Part shown: one piece after another, positions 56,703 through 64,000 of the stretch
Numbering within the stretch: position 1 is the stretch's first letter
How the letters are laid out: the number at the start of each line of letters is the position of its first letter
NCBI GenBank assembly: GCA_023053575.1
Contig: JAKZAP010000011.1
Location: 1,736,001-1,800,000, forward strand
DNA from: Branchinecta lynchi
Lineage: Eukaryota; Arthropoda; Branchiopoda; Anostraca; Branchinectidae
Reading direction: 5' to 3'
Length of the DNA stretch: 64,000 nucleotides
The notes under the pieces: generated by a model
Databases searched by the model: none
What the model saw: the letters and a program-made list of their open reading frames with translations, nothing else
What the model was told of the DNA's origin: nothing
Position numbers and translations under genes: made by a program

Positions 56703-58050
56703 GAGTGTGTTCCACACTACCTTTGCACTACCTTCACAAATTTTTAGTTCTTGGCATCAAGGCTGGAATGCATTTTTCTATTTTCTGCAAAATATCATGC
56801 CACAGCCTAATCTGCCCAATCACATTACAGACATTTGTAGGTACCAAGCTCAGTAAGCAAAACGTTACTATTTAGAGCATGTTCCACCCTTCTACAAATA
56901 GCAACTATTAGTTACTATTTCCGTTCCAACCTCACCAAAAGTTACTATGCTGACCATTCCAACCTTCTCGAAATAGTAACTATTCTGCTTACCACACTCT
57001 GGAACGTGGTAAGCGTAGTAACTCTACACGAGGATCACATCACCTTATCTCGCTCAGATCTTGCTCGAAGTGCAATTTAAGGTAATTTAAGGTAACTACC
57101 AGTCTAGTACACTAGCCCCTTTTCAGGCATGGTGCTCAAACGTCTAGCACCATGCCTGGGTGCTAGACGTTCAAGCACTGTACCTTGGATTTCATGTATG
57201 GTGCATGGATTTCAGTATACAGTGCATACATCAAAAACACAGTTTCTGTCATAACAACTGAGCACCAGCTCGGACAGGGCTGAAATTACTACCATGAATT
57301 AAAGAAATCAAAGACAATCCTTTATATATTTTTCACAATAAAAACAAAAGGGCTCGGCTGATGACAGATGTGAAAAACCTCATTTACTTTTCTACATAGT
57401 CAAGGGTTTTGCATGCAAAGTGTCCTGTGCTCAGCTTTTTCTACCTAGCAGCCAACCAGAATATTGGCTCTTGGGGAATAGATAGGGAAAATACATGGAA
57501 AATAGATAGGGTGCTGTCAAGTTTTTCATCTCCATCATCATTGGAGCCCTTTTGTTTTTGTTGTGAAAAATATATAAAGGACTGTCTTTGATTTCTCTAA
57601 TTCATAGTAGTAATTTCAGCCCTGTCCGAGCTGGTGCTCAGTTGTGATAACAGAAAGTGTGTTTTTTCTGTATGCACTGTATACTGAAATCCATTCACCA
57701 TACATAAAATCCAAGGTACAGTGCTTGAACATCTAGCACCCAGGCATGGTGCTAGACGTTTGAGCACCGTGCCTGAAATGGGGCTAGTGTACTAGACTGG
57801 TAACTACGGATCTCTGTAATGTGATTGATCGGATTCACCTGTGGCATGATATTCTGCTGGAAAAAAAAAATCATTTCAGCCTTAACAGCAAAAAGCAAGA
57901 ATTTGTGATGTCATACGTAGTAACTACGGTAAGTAGGATGGAACACCCTCTTAGAGAAGGTCATAATGGTCAGTGTATTAGCTTATTATGAAGTTGGGAC
58001 AAAAATAGTAGCAATAGTTACTTTTTTCAGAAGGTTGGAAGACGCTCAGA
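56703..58050. mobile_element. TIR element (GAGYGTGTTCCA type) hosting a foldback
   Basis: The left part (56703-57092) and right part (57801-58050) match the element at 53747-54285. Both have GTTCCA-type ends, the CATGCCACAG and CACATTACAGA blocks and GTTACTATTTCCGTTCCAAC. The 702-bp foldback at 57099-57800 has inserted into it. Confidence 0.55.
57099..57800. mobile_element. Foldback element with 257-bp inverted arms
   Basis: The arms 57099-57355 and 57544-57800 are equal in length and nearly complementary throughout, starting CCAGTCTAGTACACTAGCCC. They are separated by 188 bases that include ATGATGGAGATG-type sequence. TAACTA occurs on both sides (57093-57098, 57801-57806), a 6-bp target duplication. 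Each arm itself contains the short palindromic block GGTGCTAGACG/CGTCTAGCACC. Arms this long with no coding capacity fit a foldback (FB) or long-TIR non-autonomous DNA transposon. Transcripts would form a long dsRNA hairpin. Confidence 0.85.
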
Positions 58051-58474
58051 GAATAAGTAGCCCTTTCAATCCTGCTTCAGTCAAGCCCCAATTTCACACA
58101 TTTGGGAAGTATAGAAGCTGGATAGAAACAGTAGGGACTGCATGCACATACTTCATTTACGGGATGCGGCACAAATAGTAAGGTATCCTGTAAATAGACT
58201 CACTGGAGCTAAACATATGTGTGTTGGTGGATAAAGAGAAAATTATGCAACAGGGTCAAAACTAATGCTTCAACCTCTTTTCAAAAACTGCAGACCAGAC
58301 CTGAAGATCGACTTTCTCACCGTCATCTAGTGGTGAAGATGAAGTCTGCCGCAAAAGTCAAAAGTGATCGCTAGATGTTTCCCAGCATCATCTACAGGAG
58401 CATTAGCACCTTTGTCGCCGGACAATGCCATTAAATCTCTTTCCTTCGTTTTCGAAATAGTCAATACAAATGAA

Positions 58475-59101
58475 AACAAGACCAAAGGTTCCGATGGGAT
58501 CGCAAAAATGTAATATTCCATACAGACAATTGGTTTTTGTCTTTGCTAGACTCCTTGAGCATTTTTACTATTAAAATTTAGAAACAGATTAAGGCCGAAC
58601 GGCTTATCATCTGAGAAAACCAAGTTCAGATATGAATTCAGCATGTGCGTTTGACCCTCTAAGACATAACAGTTTTGACGAAACTTCCTGCCTTACTTCT
58701 TCCAAATTTCCGGTTTCGGCCGGATTCCGGGCGAACTGCTTGCCCCGAAAAAACCCTTACTCCTATATCGAACATCGAATCAACTTCAAATAAAACTTTT
58801 ACTTTAAACAAACTTTCCGGTTTTGGCAGGATTCCGGGGGACCTACTTGCCATTATTGTGTTCAGCATTTTAATTGCCCCTTAATTTGAACCCCCTCCCC
58901 TACCCCTAAATGTAGGGCCACATATCACATCTACGACTCGATCTTTCCCTTGACCCAAAGAATCCTCACACCAAGTTTCATCAACATATCGCATTCCCTT
59001 CGAGAGTTGTCGTACTGACAGACTGGCGGACAGATGGAAGGACGGACAACTTTTGCGATCTCAAAGGTATCCCTCCACTTACATTTTGGGATCCCAAAAA
59101 A
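58475..59101 (-). repeat. GGGATCCC-family element (R1), short minus copy
   Basis: On - it begins TTTTTTGGGATCCCAAAATG (59101), keeps the GTCCGTCC-type and ATGAAACTTGGTGTGAGGAT blocks and only one or two 137-bp units. It ends GGAACCTTTGGTCTTGTT (58475). Confidence 0.85.
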
Positions 59102-59309
59102 GAACATAATACGAAAACGAAGTTACATATGCTTCAAATACTCTTGACGACTAACTCTTTGTGCCGATGAAGAATCGCCGTGTGCCTAGCCAACAGCCGG
59201 AAGCGTCACAAAAGCTGTTCCAAACGAACGACATTGATTGGTTGACGTACTATTTGAATCATCGTTCGGGCAACGTTTATCGTTCTTCCCGAGGTCCACT
59301 GGCGTGTTT

Positions 59310-59640
59310 TGGACTGTGACGCACAGGCGAACTGTGACGCAGACGCAGTTCCCGGTCCGAGCTCACCTGTCATGAATAAATTAACCCCCCAAAAATTGAA
59401 AGTCTGGGAAAGTGTGTTGAGGGATGATTACAACTTGTATGTTTTGACTACAAGAATTGCCCTTTCACTGTCAAATGTAACTACCGTTTACTGACTTATT
59501 TAGACGACTTTATGAATGATGTGCCGGGATGCTTATTTTCCGTTTTTATTCACCTGTGTCTTGAAACGGCGAAGGCGTCAGGCGGACTGAGTGTAAAACG
59601 GTAATTAAGCTGCAACGGCGAACTCACAGGGGAACTTATA
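59310..59640. repeat. Dispersed repeat shared with 50385-50735 (inverted)
   Basis: GGCGAACTGTGACGCAGACG, CATGAATAAATTAACCC and CGGCGAAGGCGTCAGGCGGA are the reverse complement of blocks at 50385-50735. No protein recognised. Confidence 0.65.
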
Positions 59641-60554
59641 TTGGGACTGGTGATGATGTTGGTAATATTCCTTGATTTTCTTTGTTCCAAGTGTGACCAG
59701 ATGAAAGGTCAAGAGTGGATAATGACCAAATTAACGAACGAAATTACGTACAGATGTGACTGAATGTGGCCAGGGCATCAGTCTACCACAAACTCCTGAT
59801 TTTAGGGTAACCTATGCCAAACTCTCGGTAAATCTGGCGTTTGGCATACGACATGCTATTCCAAATACTGGGTACTCTAGCCTAATAAAATATTGATGAT
59901 TTTAGTGAAGCTCAGAAATCAACCAATCAGTATTCCTTTATAGTGAAGTAGCTCAGGTTTCGGGCACCAACAGGCAACAGGTATCAAGCGCTTGGCATAT
60001 CTGGTGTCCCAAAATCAGGTGTTTGTGGCAGACTGGCCGGTATCACGTTTCACAATATCGGGGCCTAGTTGGGTGAGCTCTCTGTCCGAAGGAGGTGCAT
60101 TTATTCACAGGTGGTTATTTGGAACAGAAAACGCAAAAAATACAAATCACAAAAATAAACACAGGCTAAAAATCATAGCCCCGATACCAGGAGATGCCAC
60201 ACCTGTGGTTTCATGTCTTCACGCTAAAAACAATACACAAAGAACACGCTCACTAAAAGAGACTACGCTGAGATTCAGTCACAACCACAATAGGACTATT
60301 TGGTTATGCTAAATGAATGAGTCTGCTGAAATTTTGTTTCAGACCTTCTTGTAATCAAGGAGAAGGCTACACCTTGATCCATTCAATCTATCAGTCGGTG
60401 AATATTCATTCCTGGCATCGTTAATCTGAATTTGGGATTGAGAAGGGTTTTCCATAGACTACGTGATGAGGTAGACAATAGGCCAGAGGTAGAGACGTGA
60501 CTGGAGTTTTACAAAAGTTAAGTCTGGTTGGTTCAGACTGCTCTTAGGTTGCAT
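59641..60554. other. No recognisable gene
   Basis: Short ORFs only. I see no shared repeat that I can support. Confidence 0.4.
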
Positions 60555-60930
60555 TTTAGTCGCGTTTTTGCAGAAACCATAATACCTGATACCGTGGTCA
60601 AAAGTCGTTTTGCAGTTACCGTGGTAACTGATACTCGCCCAACCGTGGTAACTAATCGTTGTATCTGGAAAAGTCATCTCACTTTCATCATCACCAACAT
60701 TCCTCTCACTTTCGAACGTGCATCGCACCTGGGTTTTTGTCAAATGGGAGGGAAAGACGTGTGGTCATTAAGATGTGAGTGGCTGGGAGTACTTCTTTCG
60801 AGGGTGCCTTCTAAAAGCGAGAATTTAGAAACAGCCGTCTTTAAAAAGCAACCGTCGTAGCAGATACCATGGTAACTGCAAAAACGATAAAATGCAGATC
60901 GACTTACCGTGGTATCAGATACGGTGGCAT
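60555..60930. repeat. TACCATGGTA-rich repeat family (R5), third copy
   Basis: TACCGTGGTAACTGATAC, GATACCATGGTAACTGC and TTACCGTGGTATCAGATAC occur here. They match the words and spacing of 18100-18720. A short CTTGGCAAGCGTCCTTTTCAG remnant of the hammerhead-like repeat follows at about 60950. Confidence 0.55.
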
Positions 60931-61359
60931 ACGCTAAAACGGAACTATTCTTGGCAAGCGTCCTTTTCAGGCCGTAGTTACAAATTTGAACTTCCGATGT
61001 TTTATCACAATTTTATATCAATGCTGCATTACCGAATAGGCAGGGCGGGAACCTGTCTTTGGGCCCCACGATAACGGACCGAATATTACGATTCAATACT
61101 GAAAGAAAATTAGAATCAAGCTTTCTTAAACTGTTTCGGTCCTAACTACGTATGTGTAAAGTACAGTAAAGATGGCCATCCCCATCTAGCGGCCGGCGTG
61201 CAAACTACAAGGATATAATTTGCAGGCGTAATTAGAGTTCCCACACTGCCAGAAGTTTCATAAGAGACACCACGAGGATGCGCAGTCTCAATAGATAACA
61301 CTTAGCTGTTATGATTTTCAAACGTTATGCCTGCATACAAGAAGAGTATCAGGTCCTAT

Positions 61360-62230
61360 TGCCAGCAACTACCAAAAGTGTGAATTGCAAGCTGACCTTG
61401 ATGCTCTCCAACTGGTCATCTCTGTGGCTACTGGAGTTCAATGCTGTGAAGTGCAAAGTACTTCATCTTGGACCTAAGAATCCACAACATAAATACACCA
61501 TGTTGGATGGATCCAAGAACCAAATCGACCTAGATAGTGTGGAAGAAGAAAAAGACCTGGGCGTCGTAATTGATAACCAGTTCAAATTTCATACCCACAC
61601 TTGCCACCAAGTCGCTAGAGGAAACAGAGCACTCGGGCTTGACCATCACATCTAGGAAGCCTGGGATCATTAAGAAGCTATACACTGCCCTTGTGCGACC
61701 CCACCTTGACTACGGCATGACGGTTGCATCATCCCACCATGAAATGGACACCATAGCCTTAGAGGGAGTACAGAGAAGAGCCACCAAGATGTCCCCGCAA
61801 TTAAAATTTACAATACCTCTAACGGTTGTGGCTAACTTCCCAGTCTCTCATATAGACGTAGACGTGGCGGCGTTTTGATGGTCAAAGTTGTTAGACTCCA
61901 ACATTATCCCTGGGTTATTCGAGAGCTCCCAATCAAAGTCGACGAGAGGCCATTCCAAGAAGCTTCAACTCGCCAGCTGTAAGTGACGCGAGCGGCACAG
62001 TTTTTCTTTATACTGAGTGTACCACTTTGGAACAGCCTTTCCGAAAAAATGATCAACGCTGCTACACTGGACGGCTTCAAAAAAGGTGTGGATGATGACT
62101 GGAAGAATGCTGAATGTCGGCTATACTTGGATGCCAGTGAGCCCATATGACAACAACATCTGCCAACCAAGGTATGTCGGCTACATTGGAGTGCCAGTGA
62201 GCCGATGTAACAACGATCTAACAATCAAGG
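61360..62230 (+). pseudogene. LINE family D, RT C-terminal part
   Basis: The + frames read LSNWSSLWLLEFNAVKCKVL, then EKDLGVVIDNQFKFHTHTC, and, after a frameshift near 61640, IIKKLYTALVRPHLDYGMTV and EGVQRRATKM. This is the thumb and C-terminal region of a CR1/L2/Jockey-like RT. Further decayed pieces (FFILSVPLWNSLSEKMINA and GFKKGVDDDWKNAECRLYLD) run to about 62130. A roughly 70-bp unit with ATGTCGGCTA and GCCAGTGAGCC is doubled at 62114-62215. The catalytic YADD is lost with the 5' end. Confidence 0.78.
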
Positions 62231-62599
62231 CGCCAACCAGCGCGAGACTCTACAGGAGGATCACCCCACCTTATTTCACTGGAAGTGCGATTTAAGGTAA
62301 GAGCCGAAAAACTGCCGAAATTACATCTGCTAACTCTTTTTGTCATCATGATACAGGAACAGTGAGCAAATGGTTTTTCGACTCTTCCTGGCAATTCTTG
62401 TAATCAATAACGTTTACAAAATAATAACAACTAACATCCCTGATGTTGTCTTCTGAAAATGCGCATCCCTGTGTTATCTATCACAAAACTTCTTACCGTA
62501 TAGGGGAAGGTCCGCGATAGCTGTGATCCCGTTGGCCTGGTGACTGTGAAAAGTAAAAAGTTCAGTTACATTTTTACATTTCATCTTTCAACAGAGATT

Positions 62600-63030
62600 A
62601 GTCTGGCACACAACTCATCAACACTTGTTCGTACTTTCTGCTACAGCTAAAGACCACCGAAACAAGATCCCAGCTGACTAACCTGTAGCGGCAACAAAAA
62701 TAATTCGCAGTCAGCTTGAGCTCAGAGCAAAAGAACACTAGCAAGAACTTCACAAAATTGACACACAATCGAGTAGCAGCGATACTATCACCCCTCACGA
62801 TAGAGAACGTCCCTACTGAAACTCATTTTCACCAACGCTGGCTCCGATAACTTCATATTCTGGACATTGCAAAAAAAATGACACAGCGTCCATTGTTTCC
62901 TTGGCGTGTCCGGACCGCACCTTTGCTTTTCTAGAAATTTCTAACCCCCCAAGTTCGTCTCGCTTTAAATGCCGTAAGCAAACTGGGCGGAGCTACGAGT
63001 ATGGTCCGTTTGCAAAGCATGGAAAGTGTA
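62600..63030 (-). pseudogene. LINE family B-related 3' end
   Basis: On -, TTTCCATGCTTTGCAAACGG, TCTCGCTTTAAATGCCG-type sequence in complement, and GAGTTTCAGTAGGGACGTTC match the + strand at 38660-38880. That copy follows an RT tail, so this is the 3' end of the same LINE group. No RT sequence remains. Confidence 0.7.
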
Positions 63031-63374
63031 GGTCTTGGTGCTACTCCCTAGTGTTATTTTGCTCTGCTTCAGTTGAAGGAATAATTACATAATAGGATTC
63101 ACTGGTATTTTTGTACTGGGGACGTCATTCTGCAAACAAGTAAAAATACGAAGGTAAGTTTCTGAAATTCGCCCTTTTCCAGTTCAGCATCCTAGCGGAT
63201 AAAAGTACAACTGGAGACTCTACTCTGAGTTAACAGAAAACTCGCCACCGAACCAAGATTGAAAACTGAATTGGTAACGTCCAGCCTATATGTTTGGTGA
63301 AAAAGCTACATAGAAGAAAACTATGGCAAGCAAACAGTAATCATCAGTAATAATTAACAATAACGGTAACATTT

Positions 63375-63530
63375 GATAAGTAGAGAACTGAAAAACAAAA
63401 ATTGCTCCTCAGCAGGGATTTGAACCCAGGACCTTCTGCATACAAGGCAGTCCCTCTTACCATTTGAGCTACCGAGGGGCTTGTGAACGGAGTTCGCAAA
63501 CCACTACAATAGTCTGGTAGCCGGACATTG
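63375..63530 (-). repeat. tRNA-derived SINE, minus copy
   Basis: On -, 63480-63403 reads GCCCCTCGGTAGCTCAAATG, anticodon loop CTTGTAT (TGT), GGTTCAAATCCC and GAGGAGCA. The flank AGTCTGGTAGC / CTACAATAG upstream is shared with 47085-47125. Box A has an insertion (AAATGGTAAGAGG). Confidence 0.7.
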
Positions 63531-64000
63531 GAACAGTGATCTCGCCCGACGGCAAATTCACTAACTAGTTCACCCCTTCTGTAAAGTGTCATCTAGGTAA
63601 CATTTGAATGAGAAACCCTAGGTTTGGCGAGGAGTTTCACTTCAATTCGGAGTAGTGCTTCCAATCGTAGTTAATCCGCCAGGAGAGCTCAATTGAAAAG
63701 TCGCTAATTCATAAACTGAAAAGTTCCAAACCCGAACTTACGCACAAGTTCCCCAGGAACGCGGGAGGATACAACCGTGCACACTAACGCAATGTCTATC
63801 TAGATTCAATGAAGGTGAACTGGGATGAGTCCCTCACAATTTGACGGTTTTGAAATACACACAGTTGGTTAAAATTTGTCTTCAAAGACAAATTACGTGG
63901 CAGTTCTAATGCTGCCGAACTGGCCATGCTCGCTCACATCTTCCGACGGTCTGAAAGCGACTGGTGCAGATTTGTTGGTCGGCACTTGTTTCTGAGATCA
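63531..64000. other. No recognisable gene
   Basis: Nothing that I can support in the last 470 bases. Confidence 0.4.

Overview
This is a window of invertebrate metazoan nuclear DNA. Genes are split by GT-AG introns. Non-LTR retrotransposons, a Penelope-like element, an LTR element and many short inverted-repeat elements fill most of the sequence, and there is no bacterial-style gene packing. I could not fix the phylum. An aminopeptidase O gene and a selenocysteine GPX4-type gene point away from most insects and nematodes, but nothing is decisive.

Only three host genes can be supported, and they are neighbours. (1) An aminopeptidase O-like M1 metallopeptidase on + (exons 28694-29100 and 31124-32549). 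(2) A phospholipid-hydroperoxide glutathione peroxidase, GPx-A, on + (32688-42699), starting only 144 bases after the aminopeptidase stop. Its catalytic codon is an in-frame TGA, read as selenocysteine, and a SECIS-like hairpin follows its stop. (3) A paralogue, GPx-B, on - (42894-55748), which carries a Cys codon at that position and an N-terminal signal-like leader. The two GPx genes share 146-bp and 85-bp exons with identical phases. They meet tail to tail with 194 bases between their stops, and their poly(A) signals cross, so their 3' ends probably overlap antisense.

Layout. 1-1960: non-coding, with a cluster of 14-mer inverted repeats. 1966-8216: a decayed + strand LINE (family B), interrupted by a fuller - strand LINE (family A, 2665-6495). 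8217-13256: short repeats, unrecognised coding debris and an hAT-like element (11777-12347). 13257-17054: a very young LTR element with identical 283-bp LTRs, a gag-like and an F-type env-like region, but no pol. 17055-25400: degenerate tandem repeats, a long palindrome, a Harbinger-like MITE and two large dispersed repeat families. 25420-27300: a LINE 3' part (family C) and a Penelope-like GIY-YIG end. 28694-55748: the three host genes, with introns full of repeats. 55750-64000: nested inverted-repeat elements, including a 702-bp foldback with 257-bp arms, a LINE 3' part (family D) and tRNA-derived SINE copies.

Functionally, the GPx pair would reduce lipid hydroperoxides, one as a selenoenzyme and one as a probably secreted or organelle-targeted Cys enzyme. 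The aminopeptidase would trim N-terminal residues from peptides. Everything else is mobile DNA and its debris.
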